A stretch of 64,000 nucleotides of DNA from Microbacterium sp. RU33B (lineage in GTDB: Bacteria; Actinomycetota; Actinomycetes; Actinomycetales; Microbacteriaceae). This document shows positions 55,071-64,000 of the stretch, piece by piece; position 1 is the first letter of the stretch; each line of letters begins with the position of its first letter. Location of the stretch: contig NZ_FTPO01000001.1 of the NCBI RefSeq assembly GCF_900155915.1, positions 1,054,001-1,118,000 of the forward strand, written 5' to 3'. The notes under the pieces were generated by a model. That model worked only from the letters and a program-made list of their open reading frames with translations. It was not told the DNA's origin and searched no databases. The position numbers and the translations under genes were made by a program.

Positions 55071-55580
55071 ATGTCGTCTCACGTGCTGAGCCTCCTCGTG
55101 GAGGACAAGCCGGGTCTGCTGACCCGCGTCGCGGGCCTCTTCGCCCGTCGCGGCTTCAACATCGAGTCGCTCGCGGTCGGACCCACCGAGGTGCCGGGTC
55201 TCTCGCGCATCACGGTCGTCGTCGACGTCGACCAGCTCCCGCTCGAGCAGGTGACGAAGCAACTCAACAAGCTCATCAACGTCATCAAGATCGTCGAGCT
55301 CGACCCCGCGGCATCCGTCCAGCGCGAGCACATGCTCGTCAAGGTGCGCGCCGACAACCAGACGCGCTCCAACGTGATCGAGGTCGTGAACCTCTTCCGC
55401 GCGTCCGTCGTCGACTACGCCACCGATGCGCTCGTCGTCGAGGTGACCGGCGACAAGGGCAAGGTCGACGCCTTCCTGCGCGCGCTCGAGCCGTTCGGCG
55501 TGAAGGAGCTCGCCCAGTCGGGTCTGCTCGCGATCGGCCGCGGCGGCAAGTCCATCACCGAACGCGTCCTGCGGGGCTGA
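55071..55580 (+). CDS. ilvN: acetolactate synthase, small regulatory subunit
   Basis: 169 residues. The N-terminal ACT domain (SLLVEDKPGLLTRVAGLFARRG, NIESLAVG) senses valine; the C-terminal half (VDAFLRALEPFGVKELAQSG) is the second conserved domain. It starts one base after the ilvB stop. Confidence 0.93.
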   Translation: MSSHVLSLLVEDKPGLLTRVAGLFARRGFNIESLAVGPTEVPGLSRITVVVDVDQLPLEQVTKQLNKLINVIKIVELDPAASVQREHMLVKVRADNQTRSNVIEVVNLFRASVVDYATDALVVEVTGDKGKVDAFLRALEPFGVKELAQSGLLAIGRGGKSITERVLRG

Positions 55581-55600
55581 CCGAGAACCTCCGGTCCTGA

Positions 55601-56704
<1,104 letters not shown>

Positions 56705-56786
56705 TCCTCGCCCCGAACGGGTGCCGCGGCATCCGTCCACCATGCTCTCGGCGTCATCCGCCGAGTCCGGCTTGAATGAGCCACGG

Positions 56787-56816
56787 AAGCCCGACCCTTA
56801 CAAGGGGTCGGGCTTT
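56787..56816 (+). terminator. terminator after ilvC
   Basis: AAGCCCGACCCTT / AAGGGGTCGGGCTT hairpin with one unpaired base, followed by a short T run. It ends the ilvD-ilvC region before cutC. Confidence 0.75.
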
Positions 56817-56846
56817 CGGCGTTCGCGGGCGCAGTATCGTGTCAGC

Positions 56847-57569
56847 ATGTCGTCACCCTCGGCCGTCGAGATCGCCGTTCAGGATGCCGCGGGAGCCCGC
56901 GTGGCGATCGCGCAGGGAGCCGCGCGGCTGGAGCTGTGCCAGGCGCTGGAGGTGGGCGGCCTGACCCCGTCGCTCGGGCTGCTGGAGGCGGTGTTCGCCG
57001 CCGTCGATCCGGCGCGCGTGAACGTGCTCGTGCGCCCGCGCGGAGGAGGGTTCGTGTACTCCGACGAGGAGATCGACGTCGCCTGCGCCGACATCCGTGC
57101 GTGCGTCGCCCGCGGAGCCGGGGGAGTGGTGGTCGGCACGCTGACGGCGTCCGGTCTGCTCGATCGCGACGTGCTGAGACGCTGGCAGGATGCCGCAGGG
57201 TCTGCGACCGTGGTGTTCCACCGGGCGATCGACGCCTCGGCCGATCCGCTCGCGGTGTTCGACGCCCTCGTCGAGGAGGGCGTCGGCCGGGTGCTCACCT
57301 CGGGCGGGGCGGCCCGGTCGATCGACGGCATCCCCACCCTGACGGCGTTCGTGGGGCGCGCGGGAGATGCGATCGAGGTCATGGCGGGCGGCGGTGTGCG
57401 CGTGGAGGACATCGCGGCGCTGCGTCGTGCGGGTGTGCGGGCCGTCCATCTGTCGGCGCGCGCGCGGGCGGGGACCGACAGCCCGAGCGGGCCCGGCGGC
57501 GGCGCCGAGGGGCACGACGAGACGAGCGCCGACATCGTCGCGGCCGCCGTGGCGGCGGCGCGCGGCTGA
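56847..57569 (+). CDS. cutC: CutC-family copper homeostasis protein
   Basis: 240 residues, a TIM-barrel CutC-family protein: ARLELCQALEVGGLTPS, VRPRGGGFVYSDEEI, VFHRAID and RVLTSGGAARS. ATG 56847 follows TATCGT by six bases, a leaderless layout. The family's role in copper handling is established only loosely; enzymatic activity is unknown. Confidence 0.85.
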   Translation: MSSPSAVEIAVQDAAGARVAIAQGAARLELCQALEVGGLTPSLGLLEAVFAAVDPARVNVLVRPRGGGFVYSDEEIDVACADIRACVARGAGGVVVGTLTASGLLDRDVLRRWQDAAGSATVVFHRAIDASADPLAVFDALVEEGVGRVLTSGGAARSIDGIPTLTAFVGRAGDAIEVMAGGGVRVEDIAALRRAGVRAVHLSARARAGTDSPSGPGGGAEGHDETSADIVAAAVAAARG

Positions 57570-57608
57570 ACGGACGGGCGGTGCCCGTCGCCGGGATACG
57601 CTGAACCC

Positions 57609-58157
57609 GTGACTCCGGGACGCGACGACGACGCATTGAGCTGGGATGGTGACGACGATCCGACGCTGGATGTCGGAGCGGCTCCCGAGGCCGAGGCCCC
57701 GCCCGTCGACGAGCCCGAGCCCGTGTCGGCTTCCCCGGCGTCTGTCGAGCCCGAGCCGGCTGCGCTCCCGGACGGCTTCCAGGCCGTCGGACCCGGCAGC
57801 GAGACCGTGGGTCGCATCGCGCCCGACGGCACCGTCACGATGCCCGACGAGCAGGCGCCGATGGGCAATGCGATGCTCGTCGCGCTCGGCGTGTTCGGCG
57901 GTGTCTACCTGCTGTTCACCCTCGGGTGGATCCTCTCGGCCGGACGGCTGGAGTTCTTCTCGATCCTCGCCGAGGTTCCCCGCGTCGCGTTCGTCGTCGG
58001 CCTCGTGCTCGCCGCCGCCGCCCCGGCGCTGTGGTTCGTCACCGCGTTCGTCCTGACACGCGGACGACCGGCCTGGATGCGGATCGTGTGGCTGGCCGCC
58101 GGCGCCGTCCTGCTCCTGCCCTGGCCGTTCCTCATGCTGGGGGTGATGGGACAGTGA
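57609..58157 (+). CDS. membrane protein with disordered acidic N-terminus
   Basis: 182 residues. The first 85 are acidic, Pro/Ala/Glu-rich and disordered, followed by three TM helices (about 90-110, 120-145, 155-178). GTG 57609 follows TACGCT by six bases. It overlaps the next gene by GTGA. Conserved-looking actinobacterial membrane protein of unknown role. Confidence 0.7.
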   Translation: MTPGRDDDALSWDGDDDPTLDVGAAPEAEAPPVDEPEPVSASPASVEPEPAALPDGFQAVGPGSETVGRIAPDGTVTMPDEQAPMGNAMLVALGVFGGVYLLFTLGWILSAGRLEFFSILAEVPRVAFVVGLVLAAAAPALWFVTAFVLTRGRPAWMRIVWLAAGAVLLLPWPFLMLGVMGQ

Positions 58158-58501
58158 GCGAGACCACACGCGCATCCGCGGACCCGAAGATGCCGACTCC
58201 GGTCGTGGCGACGATCGCGGGATTCTTCGGGCTCTTCTACGCCTACGCGGTGTGGAGCGCGGTCGCCCTGGCCGTCGTCCGGGCGAACGACATCCTGGGG
58301 CTCAACGCGCTGGGCTGGATCATCATGATCTTCGGCGTCGTGTTCCCGATCCTCGCGTTCGCCGTCGCCTTCGCCGTGGGATGGCGCCGCACCGCGTGGC
58401 AGTTCGCCCTCGTCCTGCTCTCGGGGCTGGCGCTGTCGGCGGTGTTCTGGCTCACCGTCATCGCCTACTCGGCGACGAGCTCCTCGATCTACGGCAGCTG
58501 A
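58154..58501 (+). CDS. small membrane protein
   Basis: 115 residues, three TM helices (about 17-40, 50-72, 82-105). GTG 58154 overlaps the stop of the preceding membrane protein, so the two are likely a unit. Function unknown. Confidence 0.7.
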   Translation: MSETTRASADPKMPTPVVATIAGFFGLFYAYAVWSAVALAVVRANDILGLNALGWIIMIFGVVFPILAFAVAFAVGWRRTAWQFALVLLSGLALSAVFWLTVIAYSATSSSIYGS

Positions 58502-58625
58502 GCGTCATACGTTCCGGGCAGGGCATGAGCGCCCGGTAGGCTGAATTCCGCCCCGCCCCCATGGAGTGCGGCGTGGCATCCCATCCCTTCGTCGCGTTCC
58601 GCGACCGCCCCAAAGGTCTGCCGCC

Positions 58626-60230
58626 GTGTCCAAGCCCGTCGTGCTCATCGCCGAAGAACTCTCTCCCGCCACCATCGACGCCCTCGGGCCGGATTTCGAG
58701 ATCCGCCACGTCGACGGCGCCGACCGCGCCGCGCTGCTGCCGGCGCTGGCCGAGGCCCACGCGGTGCTCGTGCGCTCGGCCACGAAGATGGACGCCGAGG
58801 CCATCGCGGCCGCTCCCGTCCTGAAGGTCATCGCGCGCGCGGGCGTCGGCCTCGACAACGTCGACATCAAGACGGCGACCACGGCCGGTGTCATGGTCGT
58901 CAACGCGCCGACGTCGAACATCATCTCCGCCGCCGAGCTGACGGTGGGGCACATCCTCTCGCTCGCGCGCCGCATCCCGGCCGCGCACGCGTCTCTCGCC
59001 GCCGGTGCCTGGAAGCGCAGCTCGTTCACGGGCACGGAGCTGTTCGAGAAGACCGTCGGCATCATCGGCCTCGGGCGCATCGGCGCGCTCATCGCGGCAC
59101 GACTGCAGGCCTTCGACATGCGCGTCGTCGCCTACGACCCCTACGTCACCAGCGCCCGCGCGCAGCAGCTCGGCGTGCAGCTCCTCTCGCTCGACGAGCT
59201 CATCGAGCAGAGCGACTTCATCACGATCCACATGCCCAAGACCCCCGAGACCACCGGCATGATCGGTGCCGAGGCGTTCGCCCGCATGAAGCCGACGGCC
59301 TACGTGGTCAACGTGGCCCGCGGCGGACTCATCGACGAGGAGGCGCTGTACACGGCGCTCACCACGAACGAGATCGCCGGCGCCGGGCTCGACGTCTTCA
59401 CGAGCGAGCCGCCGAAGCCCGACGGCACGGCGTTCCCGCTGCTCGACCTGCCGAACGTCGTCGTCACGCCGCACCTCGGCGCGTCGACCGAAGAGGCGCA
59501 GGAGAAGGCAGGCGTCTCCGTCGCCAAGTCGGTGCGTCTCGCCCTGGGCGGTGAACTCGTGCCGGATGCCGTCAACGTCGCCGGCGGAGTCATCGACCCG
59601 TACGTGCGCCCCGGCATCCCCCTCGTCGAGAAGCTCGGCCAGATCTTCGCCGCCCTCGCCCACTCGCCGCTCACGTCGCTCGACGTCGAGGTGCACGGCG
59701 AGCTGCAGGCGTACGACGTCTCCGTGCTCAAGCTCGCTGCGCTCAAGGGCGTCTTCACGAACATCGTGAGCGAGACGGTGTCGTACGTCAATGCGCCGCT
59801 GCTCGCCGAACAGCGCGGCGTCGAGGTGCGCCTGCTCGTCGACGACGACAGCCCCGAATACCGCAACGTCATCACCCTGCGGGGCGCGCTGTCCGACGGC
59901 TCGCAGCTGTCGGTGTCGGGCACGCTGACCGGCACGAAGCAGATCGAGAAGCTCGTCGGCATCAACGACTACGCCGTCGAGCTTCCGATCGAGAAGCACC
60001 ACCTCGTGATGCTGTACACCGATCGCCCCGGAATCGTCGCGGTCTACGGTCAGAAGTTCGGCGAGGCGGGCATCAACATCGCGGGCATGCAGATCGCGCG
60101 CCGCGCGGCCGGCGCCCAGGCGCTCTCGGTGCTCACCGTCGACTCTCCGGTCGGCGACGAGCTGCTCGAGGAAGTGCGCTCGGCGATCCACGCCGACCTG
60201 TTCCAGCAGATCGAGATCACCGAGTCCTGA
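58626..60230 (+). CDS. serA: D-3-phosphoglycerate dehydrogenase
   Basis: 534 residues, the long form: NAD-binding GLGRIGALIAARLQAF, catalytic His/Glu region (HLGASTEEAQ), an intervening substrate-binding domain of about 130 residues and a C-terminal ACT domain (LYTDRPGIVAVYG, NIAGMQIARR). First step of serine synthesis, with serine feedback through the ACT/ASB part. GTG 58626; a -10-like TAGGCT lies about 90 bases upstream. Confidence 0.93.
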   Translation: MSKPVVLIAEELSPATIDALGPDFEIRHVDGADRAALLPALAEAHAVLVRSATKMDAEAIAAAPVLKVIARAGVGLDNVDIKTATTAGVMVVNAPTSNIISAAELTVGHILSLARRIPAAHASLAAGAWKRSSFTGTELFEKTVGIIGLGRIGALIAARLQAFDMRVVAYDPYVTSARAQQLGVQLLSLDELIEQSDFITIHMPKTPETTGMIGAEAFARMKPTAYVVNVARGGLIDEEALYTALTTNEIAGAGLDVFTSEPPKPDGTAFPLLDLPNVVVTPHLGASTEEAQEKAGVSVAKSVRLALGGELVPDAVNVAGGVIDPYVRPGIPLVEKLGQIFAALAHSPLTSLDVEVHGELQAYDVSVLKLAALKGVFTNIVSETVSYVNAPLLAEQRGVEVRLLVDDDSPEYRNVITLRGALSDGSQLSVSGTLTGTKQIEKLVGINDYAVELPIEKHHLVMLYTDRPGIVAVYGQKFGEAGINIAGMQIARRAAGAQALSVLTVDSPVGDELLEEVRSAIHADLFQQIEITES

Positions 60231-60303
60231 TGCGCCGACGCCCGTCGGGGGTTCGCACGCTGTCGCGCGTGCCCGGCCGGCGCGCGCCCTCATCGGGGTC
60301 GCG

Positions 60304-60849
60304 TCAGGAGCGGATCGCGCGCTGCACGAGGGCGACGAGCGCGTCCATCGCCGCGCCGCGGGGGACGGGGCCCGGGATCGACCCGCCGGAGAGCGCGTTG
60401 TTGAAGTAGAGGCCGTCGCCGACGAGCATCACGAGGTCGAGCGCGGTCTCGTTGTGCGCGTGCGGCCTGATCGCGTCGGCCCACTTCTCGCGGACGTCGC
60501 GCAGCGCGTCGGCCGCGGTGTGGTTGCCGCCCTGCGCGAGGCGGGAGGTCGCGAGGATCGCCCGATCGAGCGGATCGTTCTCCATCACGGAGGAGTAGAG
60601 GTAGTGCGCGACGGCACCCTCGGGCGCCGCCGTCATGGCGGCGACGTCCTCGTCCACGAGTGCGCGCAGGCGCTCGACGATGCCTGCTTCGAGGGCGTCC
60701 TTCGAGGCGAAGTGGTAGAGGAGACCGCCTTTGGAGACGCCGGCGCCGCGCGCGGTGGCATCCATCGTCGCCGCACGCTCGCCTTCGGCGACCAGGAGCG
60801 CCTCGAACGCGTCGAGGACCTTCTCGCGAGCGAGGGGAGGGCGACTCAT
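60304..60849 (-). CDS. TetR-family regulator of the adjacent exporter
   Basis: 181 residues: HTH of TetR type (EKVLDAFEALLVAEGERAAT, VSKGGLLYHFASKDAL) and a C-terminal ligand domain. It is divergent from the MFS exporter with a palindrome between them, the usual repressor/efflux layout. Drug or solvent ligand unknown. Confidence 0.85.
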   Translation of the reverse strand: MSRPPLAREKVLDAFEALLVAEGERAATMDATARGAGVSKGGLLYHFASKDALEAGIVERLRALVDEDVAAMTAAPEGAVAHYLYSSVMENDPLDRAILATSRLAQGGNHTAADALRDVREKWADAIRPHAHNETALDLVMLVGDGLYFNNALSGGSIPGPVPRGAAMDALVALVQRAIRS

Positions 60850-60891
60850 GTGCTCGATCGTATCCGCGCGATGTCCATGGATCTGATACTA

Positions 60892-60907
60892 TACCGGCTG
60901 GACGGTA
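60892..60907. promoter_or_regulatory. TetR operator candidate
   Basis: TACCG-GCTGGA-CGGTA, 5-bp arms, eight bases before the exporter start at 60915. It overlaps a likely -10 (TACTAT, about 60888), so binding would block exporter transcription. Confidence 0.6.
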
Positions 60908-60914
60908 CGTAAAC

Positions 60915-62471
60915 ATGATGACACTCACTCAAGAACTCTCGCTCGCAGACGCACAGGCCAAGAAGGTCGGATGGCGCGGCTGGGCCGCGCTCGTCGTGCT
61001 CATGCTCCCCGTGCTGCTCGTCTCGGTCGACAACACGGTGCTGAGCTTCGCGCTTCCGCAGATCGCCCTCGATCTGGGGCCGACGAGCACCCAGCAGCTG
61101 TGGATCATCGACGCGTACCCGCTCGTCCTCGCGGGCCTGCTCGTCACGATGGGGACCCTCGGCGACCGCTTCGGTCGCCGCAAGATGCTGCTCATCGGCG
61201 CGGTCGGCTTCGCGGCGGTCTCCGCCCTCGCCGCCTTCGCACCCACGGCGGCCCTGCTGATCGCCGCACGCGCCCTCATGGGGGTCTTCGGCGCGATGCT
61301 GATGCCCTCGACGCTCTCGCTCCTGCGGAGCATCTTCACCGACCGCGACCAGCGCCGCCTCGCGATCGCCGTCTGGGCGTCCGCGTTCTCCGCCGGCGCC
61401 GCGCTCGGGCCGATCGTGGGCGGCATCCTGCTCGAGCACTTCGCCTGGGGCTCGCTGTTCCTCATGGCCGTCCCGGTGCTGATCCCGCTGGTCGTGCTCG
61501 TGCCGATCCTCGTGCCCGAGAGCCGCGACCCGAACCCCGGCCGCATCGACGTCGTCAGCATCGCGCTCTCGATGGCGACCATGCTGCCGATCGTGTACGC
61601 GATCAAGGAGTTCGCCGTCCACGGCTTCGAGAGCGTCCTCCCGCTCGTGCTCGTCGTGATCGGCGTCATCGCCGGTGTGCTGTTCGTGCGTCGTCAGCTC
61701 GCGCTCCCGGTGCCGATGCTCGACATGGCGCTGTTCCGCCGCGGGTCGTTCTCGGGCTCGGTGCTCGTGAACCTGCTGAGCGTCGTCGGACTCGTCGGCT
61801 TCCTCTACTTCGTGGCGCAGCATCTCCAGCTCGTCATCGGGTTGTCGCCGCTCCAGGCCGGGCTCGCGCTCGTGCCCGGTCTCCTCGCGATGATCGTCGC
61901 GGGGCTCACCGTGGTGCCCATCGCCAAGCGCGTCGCGCCCCGCATCGTCGTGCCGTCGGCCCTGGCGTTCTCGGTGCTCGGCTACCTGCTGGTGTGGGTG
62001 AGCATGATCACCGGCTCGCTCGAGCTGCTCGTCGTCGCCTTCGTCAGCCTCGGGATCGGGATCGGCGCGGCCGAGACCGTCTCGAACGAGCTCATCCTCG
62101 CGAGTGCGCCGCCCTCCAAGGCCGGAGCCGCGAGCGCCGTGTCGGAGACCGCCTACGAGCTGGGCGCAGTCCTGGGCACCACGATCATCGGCGGCGCCCT
62201 CGCGGCGCTCTACCGTGCGAACCTCGTCCTGCCCGCGGGACTCCCCGCGGAGGCCGCCGAGGCGTCGCGCGAGACCCTCGCCGGGGCCATGGTTGCCGCC
62301 GACGGGCTGGACTCGGCACTCGGCGCCGCGCTCCGGGATGCCGCGGCTCACGCGTTCGACGCGGGCGTGGGCGTCACAGCGCTCATCGGAACGGGCCTCG
62401 TGCTCCTCGCCGCGGTGATCGCGGCGCTCACGCTCGGACGCCACGCCGCCGCCGTGCCCGCCGAGCACTGA
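60915..62471 (+). CDS. MFS multidrug exporter, DHA2 type
   Basis: 518 residues, 14 predicted TM helices. LVSVDNTVLSFALP in helix 1, GDRFGRRKMLLIGAV in the loop 2-3 motif A, and WASAFSAGAALGPIVGG in helix 5 (motif C) mark it as a DHA2 proton antiporter like QacA/SmvA. It is controlled by the divergent TetR. Substrate unknown. Confidence 0.87.
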   Translation: MMTLTQELSLADAQAKKVGWRGWAALVVLMLPVLLVSVDNTVLSFALPQIALDLGPTSTQQLWIIDAYPLVLAGLLVTMGTLGDRFGRRKMLLIGAVGFAAVSALAAFAPTAALLIAARALMGVFGAMLMPSTLSLLRSIFTDRDQRRLAIAVWASAFSAGAALGPIVGGILLEHFAWGSLFLMAVPVLIPLVVLVPILVPESRDPNPGRIDVVSIALSMATMLPIVYAIKEFAVHGFESVLPLVLVVIGVIAGVLFVRRQLALPVPMLDMALFRRGSFSGSVLVNLLSVVGLVGFLYFVAQHLQLVIGLSPLQAGLALVPGLLAMIVAGLTVVPIAKRVAPRIVVPSALAFSVLGYLLVWVSMITGSLELLVVAFVSLGIGIGAAETVSNELILASAPPSKAGAASAVSETAYELGAVLGTTIIGGALAALYRANLVLPAGLPAEAAEASRETLAGAMVAADGLDSALGAALRDAAAHAFDAGVGVTALIGTGLVLLAAVIAALTLGRHAAAVPAEH

Positions 62472-62546
62472 CGCGGACGCGGCCGCCGGGGCCGATACCC
62501 TGGACTCGGGCGCCTCTCGGCGCGCCATCCCCGAGCGAGGAGTCCC

Positions 62547-63599
62547 ATGTCGCGTGTCGTGAAGCTGGCCGTCATCCCGGGTGACGGCATCGGTCCCGAG
62601 GTCGTGGCCGAGGCGGAGAAGGTGCTGGATGCCGCCACCTCCGGCGGTGAGGTGATCTTCGACCGCACACGGTACTCGCTCGGCGCCGATCGCTTCCTCG
62701 AGACCGGCGACACCCTTCCCGACGACGATCTGGAGTCGCTGAAGGGGCAGGACGTCATCCTGTTCGGCGCCGTCGGGGGAGTGCCCGGCGATCCGCGACT
62801 GCGCGACGCGAACATCGAGCGCGGCCTGCTGCTGAAGCTCCGCTTCGCGCTGGACCAGTACGTCAACCTCCGCCCGTCCAAGCTCTACCCGGGCCAGGCG
62901 GGTCCGCTCGCCGAGCCCGGCGACATCGACTTCGTCGTCGTGCGCGAGGGCACGGAGGGCCCCTACGTCGGCAACGGCGGCGCGATCCGTGTCGGCACCC
63001 CGCACGAGGTGGCCAATGAGACATCCGTCAACACGGCCTACGGCGTGGAGCGGGTCGTCCGCTACGCGTTCGACCTCGCGCAACGGCGGCGCAAGAAGCT
63101 GACGTGGGTGCACAAGACCAACGTTCTCGTGCACGCGGGGGGCATCTGGCAGCGCGTGGTCGCTGAGGTGGCCGCCGAGCATCCCGATGTCGCGGTAGAT
63201 TACATCCACGTCGACGCGGCCACGATCTACCTGGTCACGAACCCCAGCCGCTTCGACGTGATCGTCACCGACAACCTCTTCGGCGACATCCTCACAGATC
63301 TGGCCGGCGCCGTCACCGGTGGCATCGGTCTCGCCGCATCCGGGAGCATCAATCCCGACGGCGCGTTCCCGTCGATGTTCGAGCCCGTCCACGGTTCGGC
63401 GCCCGACATCGCAGGACAGCAGAAGGCCGATCCCACGGCCGCGATCCTCTCCGTCGCCCTGATGCTCGATCACCTGGGGCTCACCGGCGAAGCAGACGGC
63501 GTCATCCGCGCGGTCGAGGACGACATCGCGGCCCGCGACGGATCTTCCCGCACCACCACTCAGATCGGCGACGCCATCGCCGCCCGGCTGCAGGCGTAA
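62547..63599 (+). CDS. leuB: 3-isopropylmalate dehydrogenase
   Basis: 350 residues: [14 protein letters not shown], a RPSKLYPG substrate loop, and [20 protein letters not shown] with the metal-binding acids. Oxidative decarboxylation step of leucine synthesis. ATG 62547 has GCGAGGAGTCCC before it; a TACCCT hexamer lies about 50 bases upstream. Confidence 0.94.
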   Translation: MSRVVKLAVIPGDGIGPEVVAEAEKVLDAATSGGEVIFDRTRYSLGADRFLETGDTLPDDDLESLKGQDVILFGAVGGVPGDPRLRDANIERGLLLKLRFALDQYVNLRPSKLYPGQAGPLAEPGDIDFVVVREGTEGPYVGNGGAIRVGTPHEVANETSVNTAYGVERVVRYAFDLAQRRRKKLTWVHKTNVLVHAGGIWQRVVAEVAAEHPDVAVDYIHVDAATIYLVTNPSRFDVIVTDNLFGDILTDLAGAVTGGIGLAASGSINPDGAFPSMFEPVHGSAPDIAGQQKADPTAAILSVALMLDHLGLTGEADGVIRAVEDDIAARDGSSRTTTQIGDAIAARLQA

Positions 63600-63643
63600 C
63601 CTGTAACCGCCGCGACGCGTCGCCCGAACCCTCAGGACGTGAC

Positions 63644-64000
63644 ATGACCCTCATCGACTCCGACCCCGACACCGGACTCGCCCCGCTGAACTTCTCCGTC
63701 ACCCGGAGCCTCAACGGCAAGACGCCGCAGCAGCGCGCCGAGATCCTCGCGAACCCGGGCTTCGGCACGAGCTTCACCGACCACATGGTCGACATCTGCT
63801 GGTCGACGAAGGGCGGCTGGCACCGCCCGCGCGTGCAGCCGTACGGTCCGATCGCGCTGGATCCCGCCGCCGCCGTGCTGCACTACGGCCAGGAGATCTT
63901 CGAGGGCATCAAGGCCTACCGTCACGCCGACGGCTCGGTGCACACCTTCCGTCCTGACCAGAACGGTCGCCGCCTGCAGCGCTCCGCGCGCCGTCTCGCG
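63644..64000 (+). CDS. ilvE: branched-chain amino acid aminotransferase (partial)
   Basis: The first 119 residues are in the window; the gene runs off the right edge. TDHMVDICWSTKGGWHRPRVQPYGPIALDP (read in parts) and YGQEIFEGIKAY are class IV aminotransferase signatures of IlvE. It follows leuB by 44 bases, so the last steps of leucine, valine and isoleucine synthesis are together. Confidence 0.92.
   Translation, partial: MTLIDSDPDTGLAPLNFSVTRSLNGKTPQQRAEILANPGFGTSFTDHMVDICWSTKGGWHRPRVQPYGPIALDPAAAVLHYGQEIFEGIKAYRHADGSVHTFRPDQNGRRLQRSARRLA

Noticed and set aside
60846..63473. 875-codon - strand open frame
   Set aside because: Shadow of the MFS exporter and leuB; low-complexity Asp/Glu/His/Arg composition typical of GC-rich antisense frames.

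Overview
The window looks like a chromosome segment of a high-GC actinobacterium of the family Microbacteriaceae, most likely Microbacterium. The grounds are the GC-rich coding, many GTG starts, dense ATGA/GTGA gene overlaps, many start codons lying 6-7 bases after a TAnnnT hexamer (leaderless-type promoters), and the gene order ilvD-ilvB-ilvN-ilvC ... serA ... leuB-ilvE. The species call is inference.

The window has two parts. Positions 1 to about 36,435 are an accessory region: visibly less GC-rich, patchy, full of orphan genes and wide gaps. It ends at a 3' fragment of a tRNA-Lys gene followed by that tRNA's own terminator, a typical attR. The intact tRNA and the left end should lie to the left of the window. 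The island carries a tyrosine integrase with an excisionase-like partner (11.15-12.55 kb) and its own replication genes, a family A DNA polymerase and a P-loop helicase-like protein (27.6-31.4 kb). It also has a replication-relaxation-like protein (21.9-23.3 kb), a ParB-Dam methyltransferase fusion (16.8-17.8 kb) and a tRNA-Arg(CCU). I see no relaxase, type IV secretion genes or phage structural genes.

The island is rich in defence genes: McrBC with an EVE-like domain (1.8-5.1 kb), a TIR protein beside a membrane protein (9.3-11.0 kb), a Gabija-type GajAB pair (12.8-16.1 kb), and an Mrr-like nuclease with a co-translated partner (32.7-34.4 kb). Around these sit uncharacterised sets: a membrane/coiled-coil/SHOCT cluster (6.6-9.3 kb), and a five-gene coupled operon with two RHH-like proteins, a HAD-like protein that lacks its catalytic aspartates and a VbhA-like small protein (18.7-20.8 kb). 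A 17-bp element resembling GAGCTCGCGCATAGAGG recurs about nine times on both strands, usually just before lone genes including xis, the helicase gene and a paralogous pair of unknown proteins. It looks like an island-specific promoter or operator.

Positions 36.5-64 kb are core chromosome. First comes a branched-chain-type ABC importer (SBP, two ATPases, two permeases) in one overlapping operon with an acyl-CoA ligase, a TetR regulator, a 3-hydroxybutyrate-dehydrogenase-like SDR and an alpha/beta hydrolase. Next to it is an IclR-regulated operon with both 3-oxoacid CoA-transferase subunits and a thiolase. Together these read as uptake and breakdown of 3-hydroxybutyrate, its esters or a related short acid to acetyl-CoA. 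Then come otsA-otsB (trehalose), ilvD, ilvB-ilvN-ilvC (branched-chain amino acids), cutC, two small membrane proteins, serA, a divergent tetR/MFS efflux pair, leuB, and ilvE running off the right edge.
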